A DNA stretch of 64,000 nt from Hyphomonadaceae bacterium (GCA_016791425.1 JAEUMQ010000004.1:185846-249845); one strand, 5' to 3'. Numbered from the stretch's first letter, positions 51,472-60,717 are shown. The notes: generated by a model not told the origin, from the sequence alone. Translations and numbers: made by a program.

Positions 51472-51690
51472 TTGCAGCCGCTGATCTACGAAGTGCGCTT
51501 CGACGCGGGCCGCTGGGTCGTCCGCCTCGACGGCGCGACGCTCTTTTCCTTCGCCGCGCGCGAGGAGGCGGTGCAGCGCGCCGACGACCTCGCCATCGTC
51601 GGCGCCGCCGGCCGCGACCTGCAGATCCACCTCTACGATGAGGCGGGCGTCCTCCAACAGCGCCTCACCGCCCGCGACTACGACATCTGA
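51472..51690 (+). CDS. DUF2188-like small protein
   Basis: A 72-residue protein with two beta-strands and a helix: [16 protein letters not shown], then [15 protein letters not shown] and [11 protein letters not shown]. The layout matches DUF2188-type small proteins. The start is TTG at 51472, with AAAGGA seven bases upstream. The function is unknown. It diverges from rlmN across 60 bases. Confidence 0.62.
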   Translation: MQPLIYEVRFDAGRWVVRLDGATLFSFAAREEAVQRADDLAIVGAAGRDLQIHLYDEAGVLQQRLTARDYDI

Positions 51691-51805
51691 TCCGGGCTCA
51701 CGCCTCCAACGCTCCCCGGCCGAGCGCGCAGCGCGAGAGCCGGGCCCCAAGGTTCAGCGACGCTCCAGTATTGGGCCCCGGCTCTCGCTTCGCCGGGAAC
51801 GATCA

Positions 51806-52318
51806 TCAGCGCTTCGCCTTCGGCTTTTCGCTCATCTCCGGCGGCGGACCGCCCGGCATGATCGGCCGCGCCGGATAGCCCCCAACCGAGATCAGGCGGT
51901 CGTACATCACGATCGCACCCGCCAGCCCCACGTTCAAACAGAACTTCGTCGGTATCCGGACGATATGGTCGCAGCGCGCCTGCATCTCCGCCGAGAGGTC
52001 GCCGCGCTCGCGCCCGAACACATAGGCGGCTGCGGCGGGATGCTTGAACCGCGGCAGCTCCACCGCATCCTCCGTCAGCTCAACGCCGACCAGCGCGCAC
52101 CCCTTCGGCAGCCGCATTTCCTCAACGCCGCTGAACGGATAATAGGGCAGCGCATCGAAGGCCCGCGACGTATCGGCATTGTACGCTTCGCGCACCTTCG
52201 GCGCGGCGTTGATGGTGAAGAAGAACGACGCCCCGAACGCGTGCGCCGTGCGCATCAGCGCACCGAGATTCATGGGCTTGGAGATCTCCTCCGCCCCAAT
52301 CCCGAAATATCCCCGCAT
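51806..52318 (-). CDS. TrmH-family (SpoU) RNA 2'-O-methyltransferase
   Basis: A 170-residue SPOUT methyltransferase with the three family motifs: NLGALMRTAHAFGA (motif 1), YVFGRERGDLS (motif 2), and IPTKFCLNVGLAGAIVMYD (motif 3, knot). It acts on a tRNA or rRNA ribose, but the target is not defined. The start ATG overlaps the stop of the PepSY gene by one base (TGATG), with AAGG upstream, so the two are coupled. Confidence 0.92.
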   Translation of the reverse strand: MRGYFGIGAEEISKPMNLGALMRTAHAFGASFFFTINAAPKVREAYNADTSRAFDALPYYPFSGVEEMRLPKGCALVGVELTEDAVELPRFKHPAAAAYVFGRERGDLSAEMQARCDHIVRIPTKFCLNVGLAGAIVMYDRLISVGGYPARPIMPGGPPPEMSEKPKAKR

Positions 52319-53016
52319 CAGGCCTTTCCTTTGCGCGAGAAGCCAATTCGGTACGGGATCAGCACGATGCCGGCGATGACCGATAGCAGCGTCAGCCAGG
52401 CGGTTATGACGATCAGCGGGTGGTTGAAGTCCTCGTGGTTGCGCCAGTCCATGATGTGGAGCGCCCACAGCGCGTCATACAAGCGCCAGAGATCGGAGCG
52501 CCGCGCAGTCACGCTTCCTGTATTCTCTGCGACATAGACGGACAGGCCTCCATCGCTGAACTGGACCCGCCAGGCGGGCAAGGCGCCGCGATACTCGGCG
52601 CTCTCCTCGGTGACCTTCACGACAGCGGTCGGCGCCGAGGTGAGCGTGACGTGCCGCGTCGCAATCTCGCGCGCTTGCTCGGCGCCGATCGGGGAAAGGC
52701 GCGCCAGGGAATTGGCGTCGAAGAGCGCGGAGGGGCCGTCCGCGTACTCGGCCAGGACGACTGGGCCGGCGGCGCGCTGCTCGGCGGTGATCCGGACGGG
52801 CATTGCGCCGGCTTCGTTGGCCAGCGCCGCAGGCGCGGGAAGCGCACGGAGCTCCAGCGGCTGCGCGGTCGCCTTTCGGATCAGATGTTCGCTGCGAATC
52901 TCCTGAATGGGAAAGAGCGTGAAGAAAAGGCCGCTCACGACCCAGAAAACGATCTGGAGCCCAAGCAGCAGCGCCAGCCACTTATGGACGAACGAGGCAA
53001 GCAGGGCCAATCGCAT
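52318..53016 (-). CDS. PepSY domain membrane protein
   Basis: A 232-residue protein with an N-terminal TM anchor (WLALLLGLQIVFWVVSGLFF), a periplasmic PepSY-like region (AREIATRHV, YRGALPAWRVQFSDGGLSVYV) and a C-terminal TM (PLIVITAWLTLLSVIAGIVLI). It starts at 53016 with GAGGA upstream. The LWALHIMDW and HPLIVI segments are common in PepSY proteins associated with electron transfer or protease inhibition. It is coupled to the TrmH gene. Confidence 0.75.
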   Translation of the reverse strand: MRLALLASFVHKWLALLLGLQIVFWVVSGLFFTLFPIQEIRSEHLIRKATAQPLELRALPAPAALANEAGAMPVRITAEQRAAGPVVLAEYADGPSALFDANSLARLSPIGAEQAREIATRHVTLTSAPTAVVKVTEESAEYRGALPAWRVQFSDGGLSVYVAENTGSVTARRSDLWRLYDALWALHIMDWRNHEDFNHPLIVITAWLTLLSVIAGIVLIPYRIGFSRKGKA

Positions 53017-53065
53017 TTTCGTCCTCACGAGCGCAGCGTTCGATAGGGTGGGAGCCTGCGCACGA

Positions 53066-53941
53066 TCAACGAAACGTCCGCACGTCGCGCACGCCCGCGC
53101 TCGTCGCGATCCCGCGCTTCATGCCTTCGCTCACGAACGGCGTCGCGACGTTCCCGTCCGCATCCACCGCGATGAGCCCGCCGTCTCCGCCCAGCGCCTG
53201 CATGTCCGCCAGCGCGCCGGCGGCCGCAGCATGCAGAGAAAGCCGCGCATACAGCATCCGCGCCGACACGTCCGCCGCCACGTTCGCGCGGATGAAGAGC
53301 TCGCCTTGTCCGGTGCACGATACCGCGCAGCGCTGATCGGCCCATGTCCCGGCCCCGATGATCGGCGTGTCCCCGACGCGCCCCGGGACCTTGCGGATCA
53401 AGCCGCCTGTCGAGGTCGCCGCCGCCAGGCGCCCGGAAACATCGCGCGCCACTGCGCCGACGGTGCCGTGCGCGAGCTCCCCGGGCTTCACGGCCCTGAG
53501 CGTCGCCGGCGTATAATACGTGGACGGATCATCGACGCGCGCGAAGCCGTGCTCCGCGGCGAACGCCTCCGCGCCCGCGCCGACCAGAAGCACGTGCGGC
53601 GTCTTCTCCATCACCGCGCGCGCCACGCCGATCGGGGAGAGGAACCCGCGCAGCGCCGCTGCTGCGCCCGCCTTGCGCGTCGCGCCGTCCATGATCGCGG
53701 CGTCCAATTCCCATTCGCCCGCCGCGTTCGGCGCCGATCCCTTGCCGGCGATATGGAAGCCGCAGGCCTCCAAGCCAGCGACCATCCGCTGCACCACGTC
53801 GAGCGCCGCGGCGCCCGCGCCGAGCATCGCCGCGCCGTCCTCCAGGAGGCCGCGCATGTGCGCTTCCTCCTTTTCGTACCCCAGTCCGTCATGCGAACGA
53901 ACCGGGCCCGCGCCGCCGTGCAGAGCCAATGACCAGATCAT
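53066..53941 (-). CDS. isoaspartyl peptidase/L-asparaginase (Ntn-hydrolase)
   Basis: A 291-residue plant-type asparaginase. The self-cleavage site and nucleophile Thr are in HGTVGAVARD (cleavage before Thr). The start has ALHGGAG, and STGGLIRKVPGRVGDTPIIGAGTWAD follows the cleavage point. It splits isoaspartyl dipeptides and asparagine after autocatalytic processing into two subunits. The length is normal. The ATG is at 53941. Confidence 0.93.
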   Translation of the reverse strand: MIWSLALHGGAGPVRSHDGLGYEKEEAHMRGLLEDGAAMLGAGAAALDVVQRMVAGLEACGFHIAGKGSAPNAAGEWELDAAIMDGATRKAGAAAALRGFLSPIGVARAVMEKTPHVLLVGAGAEAFAAEHGFARVDDPSTYYTPATLRAVKPGELAHGTVGAVARDVSGRLAAATSTGGLIRKVPGRVGDTPIIGAGTWADQRCAVSCTGQGELFIRANVAADVSARMLYARLSLHAAAAGALADMQALGGDGGLIAVDADGNVATPFVSEGMKRGIATSAGVRDVRTFR

Positions 53942-53983
53942 GCGCGTCTATAGCGCCTGGCGCGCGCGACGCCACATGCGCCG

Positions 53984-54613
53984 TCAGACGCGCAGATTGA
54001 TCCGCCGCCCGCTCGGCCGCTCACTTTCGCCCCGATAGGCCCGCTGCGGCGCCGGCTCGGCCGCTTCCAGGCGCCCCGGCGCCGCGCTCGTCGGCCGCTC
54101 GCTCGAGCGCGCGGGGGCAAGCTCAAGCGGCGGCGCGAAGAGATGCGCCCTGAGCCTCGGCCACCAGCTCATCCAGTCCACCGGCCAGGTGAGGAAATCG
54201 TTCGCGCCCGCCTCGATGCAGTGCGCGATCGCGGCGCGCACGCGCGTCGGCAGCACCACGATGAGCGGCGTCGTCGGCGGTTCGCAGCAATTGCGTATCC
54301 GCCTGAGCGCCATGAGCTCGCTTTCGCTCGGTCCCGCCACGTCGAAGAGCACGAGGTCCGGATGCGTCCGCTCGATCGCGTTCAAGGCGCCTTCGCCCGT
54401 TTCGCACAGGAACGCACGGATTCCCTGCCGCAGCAGCAATTGCCGCAGCAGGCCGCGCGCCGCGCCCGCCTCGCCGAGCACCAGCACGCGGTACGCCGGC
54501 GGCGCGAGCGCGCTCGTATCCTCAGCCTTGCGTGCACGCATGGTCGCCGCCGTCCGCGCCGCGGGAATTGCTCGGCGCGTGTGGGACGATGGCCCAGTGG
54601 GCGTCAACGCCAT
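53984..54613 (-). CDS. degenerate response-regulator receiver protein
   Basis: A 209-residue protein with a receiver fold at about residues 40-160. The usual acidic pair is replaced by Gly-Glu (VLVLGEAGAAR), the phosphoacceptor position is still Asp (VLFDVAG), and the conserved Lys is Trp (FLTWPVDW). It is therefore a pseudo-receiver. The C-terminal 50 residues are Pro/Arg-rich. No strong ribosome site is seen; an internal ATG at 54541 is an alternative. It is divergent from a canonical receiver gene across 129 bases. Confidence 0.72.
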   Translation of the reverse strand: MALTPTGPSSHTRRAIPAARTAATMRARKAEDTSALAPPAYRVLVLGEAGAARGLLRQLLLRQGIRAFLCETGEGALNAIERTHPDLVLFDVAGPSESELMALRRIRNCCEPPTTPLIVVLPTRVRAAIAHCIEAGANDFLTWPVDWMSWWPRLRAHLFAPPLELAPARSSERPTSAAPGRLEAAEPAPQRAYRGESERPSGRRINLRV

Positions 54614-54742
54614 CTTAAACGAATGAGTAAACTGTTCTAATCTTCCGTAATAGTCGGAAACGCTAACGCGAATTCACGTAACGACTTAAGCGCGTGTTTG
54701 TCGTCTTGCGTTAGAAATGTGGGCGAGTAGAGGAGCAGCCGC

Positions 54743-55201
54743 ATGTCGCCGGCCGGAACCGACGCCCCGCGCATTCTCGTCGTCGATGACGTGGAGACCA
54801 ATCGCGGCATCCTGCGCCGTCTCGTGCAGCGCGCCGGCTTCCGCGTGACGGAGGCCGACAGCGGCTACGCCGCGATCGAGCTTGTCACGCTCTATCCTCC
54901 GAACCTCATCCTGCTCGACATGACCATGCCGGGCTTCTCCGGCCTGCAGACCCTCGCGATCCTGCGCCAGCGCTACGACGCCGCCGCATTGCCGATCATC
55001 ATGGTGACGGCCAATCACGGCGCCGAGGTCGCGCGCGAATGCCTCGCCGCCGGCGCCAACGATTACGTCACCAAGCCCGTGCAATGGCCGATGCTGCAGG
55101 CGCGCATCCAGACCCATCTTGGCCTGCACGAAGCGCACATGCAGCTGCTGGCCGACAAGCAGCGGCTTGAGGTGGCGCAGCGCTTCAAGGCTGTGGGCTA
55201 G
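54743..55201 (+). CDS. single-domain response regulator
   Basis: A 152-residue receiver with all catalytic residues: the Asp pair in VVDDVETN, Asp in LLDMTMPG, Thr in MVTAN and Lys in YVTKPV. It has no output domain beyond a C-terminal helix, so it probably acts by protein contact (a CheY- or DivK-like role). The ATG at 54743 has GAGGAG. The upstream region contains an inverted CTAACGC/GCGTTAG pair (54663-54669 and 54708-54714). Confidence 0.88.
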   Translation: MSPAGTDAPRILVVDDVETNRGILRRLVQRAGFRVTEADSGYAAIELVTLYPPNLILLDMTMPGFSGLQTLAILRQRYDAAALPIIMVTANHGAEVARECLAAGANDYVTKPVQWPMLQARIQTHLGLHEAHMQLLADKQRLEVAQRFKAVG

Positions 55202-55493
55202 CGTCCTTCGCGGGCGTGACGTCCGTGCCGCCGCGACGGAAGAGAAAGCCGTTGCGCCACCCGACATAAAGCCCAAGCAGCGATGCTGTGGGAATGAAGC
55301 CGTCGATCTGCTCGGTGACGTCGGCGAGCTCGCCGAGATAGACGAGCCCGATCGGCCCCCAGAGCGCGAAGCTGATGAGCCCGCCCACGCCTTCCCCGAC
55401 CGTGCCGAGGATCGGGATGCGGCCATAGGTGAAGTCGAGCAGATCGATCGCGACCGCGACCGCCATCCGCATCCAGAATCCGCGTCGTGTCAT
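55185..55493 (-). CDS. small membrane protein
   Basis: A 102-residue protein with two hydrophobic segments (residues 10-45 and 65-85): FTYGRIPILGTVGEGVGGLISFALWGPIG and TASLLGLYVGW. The family is not recognised. It overlaps the 3' end of the converging response-regulator gene by 17 bases. Confidence 0.55.
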   Translation of the reverse strand: MTRRGFWMRMAVAVAIDLLDFTYGRIPILGTVGEGVGGLISFALWGPIGLVYLGELADVTEQIDGFIPTASLLGLYVGWRNGFLFRRGGTDVTPAKDASPQP

Positions 55494-55587
55494 GCCGGGC
55501 AGCCCTCAGGAAAGGTGCGGAGCGGTTTTCCGTCCGAACGCACGCCAGCCTCAACGCTTGACGCCGTGTTTCGGTCGCGCGCACTAG

Positions 55588-56589
55588 ATGACCATGAAAG
55601 CGCTGCTGAGCAAGGCGCCGGGGCCGCCTGAGAGCCTCGTCCTGGAGGAAATCCCCGCGCCGGTCGCCGGCGAGGGCCAGCTCGTCATCGATGTGAAGGC
55701 TGCGAGCGTCAATTTTCCCGACTCGCTGATGATCCAGGATCTCTACCAGTTCAAGCCGCCGCGCCCGTTCGCGCCCGGCGGCGAGGTGGGCGGGATCGTG
55801 AAGGCCGTCGGCGCCGGCGTGACGCGCTTCAAGGTCGGCGACCGCGTGCTCGCCGTTCCGGGCCATGGCGGCTTCGCCGAGGAGGTCGCGGTGCCCGAGC
55901 GCGGCAACGTGTTCGCCATTCCCGACGCCATGACCTTCGAGGACGCGTCCTCGCTGCTGCTCACCTACGGCACGTCGCAATACGCGCTGAAGCAGCGCGC
56001 GAACCTCAAGCCGGGCGAAACGCTGCTCGTGCTTGGCGCCTCCGGCGGCGTCGGCGTCGCCGCGATCGAGCTCGGCAAGGCGATGGGCGCGACGGTCATC
56101 GCCGGCGTCTCCAGCCCCGACAAGGCCGCCTTCGCCGAAGCCGCCGGCGCCGACAAGACCCTCGTCTATCCGCGCGAGCTGGACAAGGAAAAGCAGAAGG
56201 CGCTCTCCGAGGCGTTTAAGCAGGCCGGCGGCGGCGGAATCGATGTCGTCTATGACGCCGTCGGCGGCGATTACGCCGAGCCGGCGTTGCGCGCGATGAA
56301 TTGGGAAGGGCGCTTCCTCGTCATCGGCTTCCCCGCCGGCATCCCCAAGATTCCGCTCAACCTGACGCTCCTCAAGAATTGCCAGATCGTCGGCGTCTTC
56401 TGGGGCGCGTTCACGCAGCGCGACCCGAAGGGCCACGCCGCCAATGTCGCCGAACTCTTCGCATTATACGAACAAGGCAAGATCAAGCCGCGCATTTCCG
56501 CGCGCTATCCGCTCGCCCGCGGCGGCGAGGCCATCCGCGAGCTGATGGACCGCAAAGCCTCCGGCAAGATCGTCCTGGTGCTGGACTAG
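55588..56589 (+). CDS. NADPH:quinone reductase-like MDR protein
   Basis: A 333-residue zinc-independent MDR: SVNFPDSLMIQDLYQF, PFAPGGEVGG, the cofactor motif GASGGVGVAAIELGKA, YDAVGGDYAEPALR and ISARYPLARGGEAIREL. This is the pattern of NADPH:quinone oxidoreductase/zeta-crystallin-type enzymes and related enoyl reductases. ATG-ACC-ATG gives two close starts (55588 and 55594). It ends a few bases before the converging GST stop. Confidence 0.93.
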   Translation: MTMKALLSKAPGPPESLVLEEIPAPVAGEGQLVIDVKAASVNFPDSLMIQDLYQFKPPRPFAPGGEVGGIVKAVGAGVTRFKVGDRVLAVPGHGGFAEEVAVPERGNVFAIPDAMTFEDASSLLLTYGTSQYALKQRANLKPGETLLVLGASGGVGVAAIELGKAMGATVIAGVSSPDKAAFAEAAGADKTLVYPRELDKEKQKALSEAFKQAGGGGIDVVYDAVGGDYAEPALRAMNWEGRFLVIGFPAGIPKIPLNLTLLKNCQIVGVFWGAFTQRDPKGHAANVAELFALYEQGKIKPRISARYPLARGGEAIRELMDRKASGKIVLVLD

Positions 56590-56591
56590 GT

Positions 56592-57242
56592 TCAGCCGGT
56601 TAGCGGGGCGTTGGCGAACACCGCCGCTTGGGCGTCGAACGCGCGCTTGAACGCCGGCCGCGCCTCGCCGCGCGCCACATACGCCGCGATGTTCGGAAAC
56701 TCCTCCAGCAGCCCCGATCCCTGCAGCCGACGCAGCACGGTGACCATGAGGAGGTCTGCCGCGCTGAAGCCGCCGTCGAGCCATTCGGCCTCACCGAGAT
56801 GCGCCGAAAGATCCCCGAGGCGCGTCCGGATGCTCTTGTCCAGCGCCTGTAGGCGCTTCTCGAACCACGGCTCGTCCTTCTCGAGGATATTCACCAGCGA
56901 GCGGTCGAAGATCGGCGGCTCCACCGTGTTGAGCGCCGCGAACATCCATGTGATCGCGCGCGCCCGCGCGTCGGCGCCGGCCGGCAAGAGGCCTGCATGG
57001 CGCTCCGCGATGTGGAGCACGATCGCGCCGGACTCGAAGAGCGTGAGGTCGCCGTCCTCATAGGTCGGGATCTGCCCGAACGGGTTGCGCGCGCGATGCG
57101 GCGCGCCCTTCATCGCCTGGAACGACACCAGCCGCACCTCGTAGGGCTGGCCCACTTCTTCGAACGCCCAACGTACGCGCATGTCGCGCGCCAGGCCGCG
57201 GCCCCGATCCGGCGAACGTTCGAATGCAGTGATGGTAGGCAT
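56592..57242 (-). CDS. glutathione S-transferase family protein
   Basis: A 216-residue GST. The N-terminal thioredoxin fold has ERSPDRGRG, NPFGQIPTYEDGDLTLFESGAI (the cis-Pro and ESGA glutathione-binding residues), and the helical domain ends ADLLMVTVLRRLQGSG. It starts at 57242. It is not the Nu-like type at 9408. It probably has a detoxifying or unknown role, and lies 55 bases downstream of the YhhN gene's stop. Confidence 0.9.
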   Translation of the reverse strand: MPTITAFERSPDRGRGLARDMRVRWAFEEVGQPYEVRLVSFQAMKGAPHRARNPFGQIPTYEDGDLTLFESGAIVLHIAERHAGLLPAGADARARAITWMFAALNTVEPPIFDRSLVNILEKDEPWFEKRLQALDKSIRTRLGDLSAHLGEAEWLDGGFSAADLLMVTVLRRLQGSGLLEEFPNIAAYVARGEARPAFKRAFDAQAAVFANAPLTG

Positions 57243-57297
57243 CGGCGATCTCCTTTCCGGAACGACGAACGGGCGCCGGAGAATCCGACAACGCCTG

Positions 57298-57975
57298 TCA
57301 GGCCATCACGCGGATCGCCATGAAGATCCCGATCACGATGAGCGCCTGCGCTCCGTAATAGGTCCACCACACGAGCGGCGTCGTGATCTTCCGCACCGGC
57401 GCGTCGGCGGGCAGCTTGAAGAGCTCCCCCGCCAGCACCGCGTCCGAAACGAGCCACGAGAACGCGCCGAGCATGATCGGCCATGCGCGCCAGTCGAGCA
57501 TCACCGCCATCGCGGCCATCGCCGAGATCGCGCCGATATAAAGGATCACCGGAATCGTCATCGCCTTGAGGTCGCGCCACAGCCACACCAGCGATCCCAC
57601 CGCGACGATCGCGATCACGCCCTGCAGAACGTGCCGCGGCCAGATCGGCGACAGGTCGCCTGAGATCAGCCAGAGCACGGTGAAGCCGGTGAGGAAGCAG
57701 AGCTGCGCCAGCAGGAACGCGACGATCCCCAGCGCCAGCGTCCACGCCTTGTCGAACGCGAGGAAGAAGTCCCCCACCGCGCTCAACGTCAGCGCCATCA
57801 CGGCGACCGGATGCAGCCCCGCCCGCGCCGCGCCGACCGCCAGCGCCCCAACGGCAAGCGTTTTCACCGCTGCGCGCGCCAGCGTCGGCGGCCGGGTGAG
57901 ATAGGCGGCCCCGTAGATGCCCGACGCGATCGCCGAGATCGCGAACGCCGCCCAAACGTCAGGTGTGAACGTCAT
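57298..57975 (-). CDS. YhhN-family membrane protein (lysoplasmalogenase)
   Basis: A 225-residue integral membrane protein with about eight hydrophobic spans and the YhhN/TMEM86 landmarks LSAVGDFFLAF (the GD pair), WLVSDAVLAGELF and VWWTYYGAQALI. The family hydrolyses lysoplasmalogens. The ATG at 57975 is preferred over the TTG at 57984. Confidence 0.88.
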   Translation of the reverse strand: MTFTPDVWAAFAISAIASGIYGAAYLTRPPTLARAAVKTLAVGALAVGAARAGLHPVAVMALTLSAVGDFFLAFDKAWTLALGIVAFLLAQLCFLTGFTVLWLISGDLSPIWPRHVLQGVIAIVAVGSLVWLWRDLKAMTIPVILYIGAISAMAAMAVMLDWRAWPIMLGAFSWLVSDAVLAGELFKLPADAPVRKITTPLVWWTYYGAQALIVIGIFMAIRVMA

Positions 57976-58177
57976 TGAAGCCAACCCCGCGCCGCCAGAC
58001 GCTGGAGTGTCGCGGACTTGTCCGCATCCGGCAATCGGCGTCCAGGAATGTCGCAGCGGCGCAGCGCGTCATAACTTCGACACGAGCCCTGACGAAGAAT
58101 TCATCGCCCGTGCAGTCCACGCGCACTTGCCGCGCCGCGGCAAAAGTCGAGAATACAGGGCTGAGGGATTCCGGTTC

Positions 58178-58879
58178 ATGTCGGTCTGGTCGAAAATCCT
58201 GGAGGCCGCGCAGCGCGCCTTTGATCCGGAGGCGGATGCTCCGGATCTGACGCAGGAATGCGCGCCGCAGGCCGGCGACGTGGGCTTCACGGCCGCCGTG
58301 ATCGGCCTCGCCGCGAAGATGGCCAAGGCCGACGGCGAAGCCACCGAGACCGAGCTCTTCGCCGCCGCGCAGGTGTTCCGTCCGCCCCCCGGCGAGGAGG
58401 CGCAGTTCCGCCGCGTGTTCAATCTGGCCAAGCAGACGGTCGCAGGCTTCGATTCCTACGCCCGCCAGATCGGCCGCAAGTACCGCGCGCGCCCTTGCCT
58501 CCTGGAGGATGTGCTCGACGGGCTTTTCCACATCGCCTCCGCCGACGGCGGGGTAGGCGAGGCCGAGCTGCGCTATCTCGCCACGGTCGCCGAGCATTTC
58601 GGTTTCTCCGAGCTCGAGTTCCGCCGCATTCGCGCGACCAATCTCGGACCCGAGATCAACGATCCCTACGCAGTGCTCGGCTTGCTGCCCGGCGCCGCGA
58701 TGGAGGATGTCCGCCGCGCCTGGCGCCGCCTTGCCGCTGAAAACCACCCCGACCGCATGACCCAGCGCGGCGCGCCGGAGGAATTCGTCGCCATCGCCAA
58801 GGAAAAGACGGCCGCCATCAACGCCGCTTATGCCCGCATCCGCGAGGAGCTCGCCGAGCCGGCTGAATCCGGAGTTTGA
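58178..58879 (+). CDS. TerB-DnaJ domain protein (DjlA-like)
   Basis: A 233-residue co-chaperone-like protein: a helical TerB-type domain (about residues 35-150) and a C-terminal J domain (about 160-225) with the HPD motif in ENHPDRM, YAVLGL at its start and AAINAAYARI at its end. It lacks the N-terminal TM of DjlA, so it is probably cytoplasmic. The ATG at 58178 has GAGGGA upstream. Bases 57976-58177 hold no recognised gene. Confidence 0.9.
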   Translation: MSVWSKILEAAQRAFDPEADAPDLTQECAPQAGDVGFTAAVIGLAAKMAKADGEATETELFAAAQVFRPPPGEEAQFRRVFNLAKQTVAGFDSYARQIGRKYRARPCLLEDVLDGLFHIASADGGVGEAELRYLATVAEHFGFSELEFRRIRATNLGPEINDPYAVLGLLPGAAMEDVRRAWRRLAAENHPDRMTQRGAPEEFVAIAKEKTAAINAAYARIREELAEPAESGV

Positions 58880-58996
58880 TCCCGCGTGTGAAACTCGATC
58901 GCCCCTTGGCGCGTTTTAACCTGCGACGATCCTGAAAACCCGCGTCCCGCTCCTATATGCGGCGGAGGGTTTAGACGAGCGAGGCGGAGAGAGGCG

Positions 58997-59248
58997 ATGG
59001 CGCAGGCTTTTCTGGATGGCATGTCGCGTCTGATGGGCGCCGTCATGATGGCCGTCGCCGGCGTCTTCGCCATGTTCCTGCTGCTCTTTGCGACCCTCGC
59101 GGTCACCTGCGTCGGCGCGCTCATGGCGGCCGTGAGCGTCGCGATGCGGCTCGCGCGCGTCGCCCGGCCGCCGCGCCGGGGCGCGCCCGTTCTCGAAGCC
59201 CGCCGCACGCCCGACGGCTGGACGGTGGAGCCGCTCCCGCGCACGTGA
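58997..59248 (+). CDS. small single-pass membrane protein
   Basis: An 83-residue protein with one long hydrophobic span (residues 14-50, rich in Ala/Val/Met) and a basic cytoplasmic tail with RRTPDGWTVEPLP. The GGAGAGAGG ribosome site is strong. No family is recognised. It precedes the amidase gene by 13 bases and is probably cotranscribed with it. Confidence 0.65.
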   Translation: MAQAFLDGMSRLMGAVMMAVAGVFAMFLLLFATLAVTCVGALMAAVSVAMRLARVARPPRRGAPVLEARRTPDGWTVEPLPRT

Positions 59249-59261
59249 TAGCTACCGGACC

Positions 59262-60038
59262 TTGAGAATCGTCGAGCGTCCCTCACCCAATTACGAAGCC
59301 CGCGAAAGCCCGGTCGCGTTCGTTGTGCTGCATTATACCGGCATGCAGGACGCCGAGACTGCGCTGGCGCGCCTCTGCGATCCCGAGCCGATGGCCGGCC
59401 GCTATCCCGGCCCCTGGCAGGATCCGGCGCTCGATCCCGAGACCCGGCTCGGCCGCGCCAGCTCGCATTATTGCGTCGCCGAGGACGGAACGATCTATCG
59501 CCTGGTCCCGGAGGATAAGCGCGCCTGGCACGCCGGCCTGTCGAGCTGGAAGGGCAAGGTCGGCCTCAACGATTGCTCGGTCGGCATCGAGATCGTGAAC
59601 GGCGGCCATGATTTCGGCCTGCCCGATTTCCCCGAGGTCCAGATCAAGACGGTGATCGATCTCGTCCGCGAGATCCTCGCCCGCCACAAGCTGACTGCGT
59701 CGGACGTCGTCGGCCATTCCGACATCGCCCCGGAGCGCAAATACGATCCCGGCGAGAAATTCCCGTGGCGCCGGCTGGCGGAGGAGGGCGTCTCGGTCTG
59801 GCCGCGAGCGGCCAGCTTCGAGGGCCTGGAAACCCTTTCGCCGGGCCAGACGGGGGAGGCGGTCGCGGCCCTCCAGCGCGACCTGGCCGCCTTCGGCTAC
59901 GGCCTGCCGCAGACGGGCGTCTACGATCCGATGACCCAGACGGTCGTGGATTCCTTCCAGCGCCGCTTCCGCCCCGAGCGCATCGACGGGATCGCCGACG
60001 GCAAGACCCGCGCGCTCCTGCACGCGCTCCTCCGCTAG
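59262..60038 (+). CDS. AmpD-like N-acetylmuramoyl-L-alanine amidase with PG-binding domain
   Basis: A 258-residue amidase. The zinc site is Val-Leu-His in VVLHYTG, with His and Asp in GHSDIAPERKYDPG; SSHYCVAEDG and the WHAG motif follow the AmpD pattern. A peptidoglycan-binding domain is at residues 190-258 (LQRDLAAFGYGLPQTGVYD). No signal peptide is visible, so it may recycle anhydro-muropeptides in the cytoplasm. The start is TTG at 59262. Bases 60039-60119 hold a weak REP-like hairpin (CCTCC...GGAGG near 60055-60078). Confidence 0.92.
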   Translation: MRIVERPSPNYEARESPVAFVVLHYTGMQDAETALARLCDPEPMAGRYPGPWQDPALDPETRLGRASSHYCVAEDGTIYRLVPEDKRAWHAGLSSWKGKVGLNDCSVGIEIVNGGHDFGLPDFPEVQIKTVIDLVREILARHKLTASDVVGHSDIAPERKYDPGEKFPWRRLAEEGVSVWPRAASFEGLETLSPGQTGEAVAALQRDLAAFGYGLPQTGVYDPMTQTVVDSFQRRFRPERIDGIADGKTRALLHALLR

Positions 60039-60119
60039 CAGGACGGGCTCTTTCCTCCCCCCTTCACGGAGGGAGGCGGCGCACACGCGCCGTCTCCAAG
60101 AATTCTCAAACAAAATCAA

Positions 60120-60535
60120 GTGTCAGCCGGTGTCTATAAGCCGGGTTCTGTGCCCCCGCCAAAGTGTTCCCATGGCGGGGCGGCGACCATTCCTCTGGAC
60201 CGGCCCTCGCGGACCGGTTCTCGCGACCAACCCGACCGCGGCCCGCAGACAGGCCTGCTCCAGTGTGACCCGAAGCGCGCGGTCCTATTCGGTCTTGCTC
60301 CCGACGGGGCTTGCCGTGCCTGCTTCCTTGCGGTCGCAGCGGTGGGCTCTTACCCCACCTTTTCACCCTTGCCTCCCAAATCTCCGGATAAATCCAGCGA
60401 CCCGGGCGGCGGACTAATCTCTGTGGCGCTATCCCTGAAGGCCGCTTGCGCAGCCCCCGGCGGGAATTACCCGCCGTCGTGCCTGCATGGAGCCCGGACT
60501 TTCCTCATGCGTCCCTAAATCACCGAGGTGACTCA
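60120..60535 (-). ncRNA. rnpB: RNase P RNA
   Basis: About 416 nt, minus strand. The catalytic core is clear: GAGGAAAGTCCGGGCTCC near the 5' end and the closing ACAGAACCCGGCTTATAGA near the 3' end. The ends pair as P1 (GTCACC/GGCTGAC type, 60533 region with 60122-60128). AGGGTGAAAAGGTG and the CCGCAAGG loop are further landmarks. It is transcribed away from rsmH, and about 180 bases of intergenic DNA (60536-60717) separate them. Confidence 0.94.
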
Positions 60536-60717
60536 GCCCCACGCACGCGGCCGCCCGACACCGACTGACGGTGGAAACATGGCGCCGATACGCCTGTCTT
60601 GAAAGCCCGAAATCTCGCCTCCGAGGCGAATCCGCCGCATGTTCCGAACTTGCTCATGGGCGCCTTGGCGCGCCGCCCGCGCAGAGAATCGCGTTATTGA
60701 CAGGGCAGGAGGGGCAG

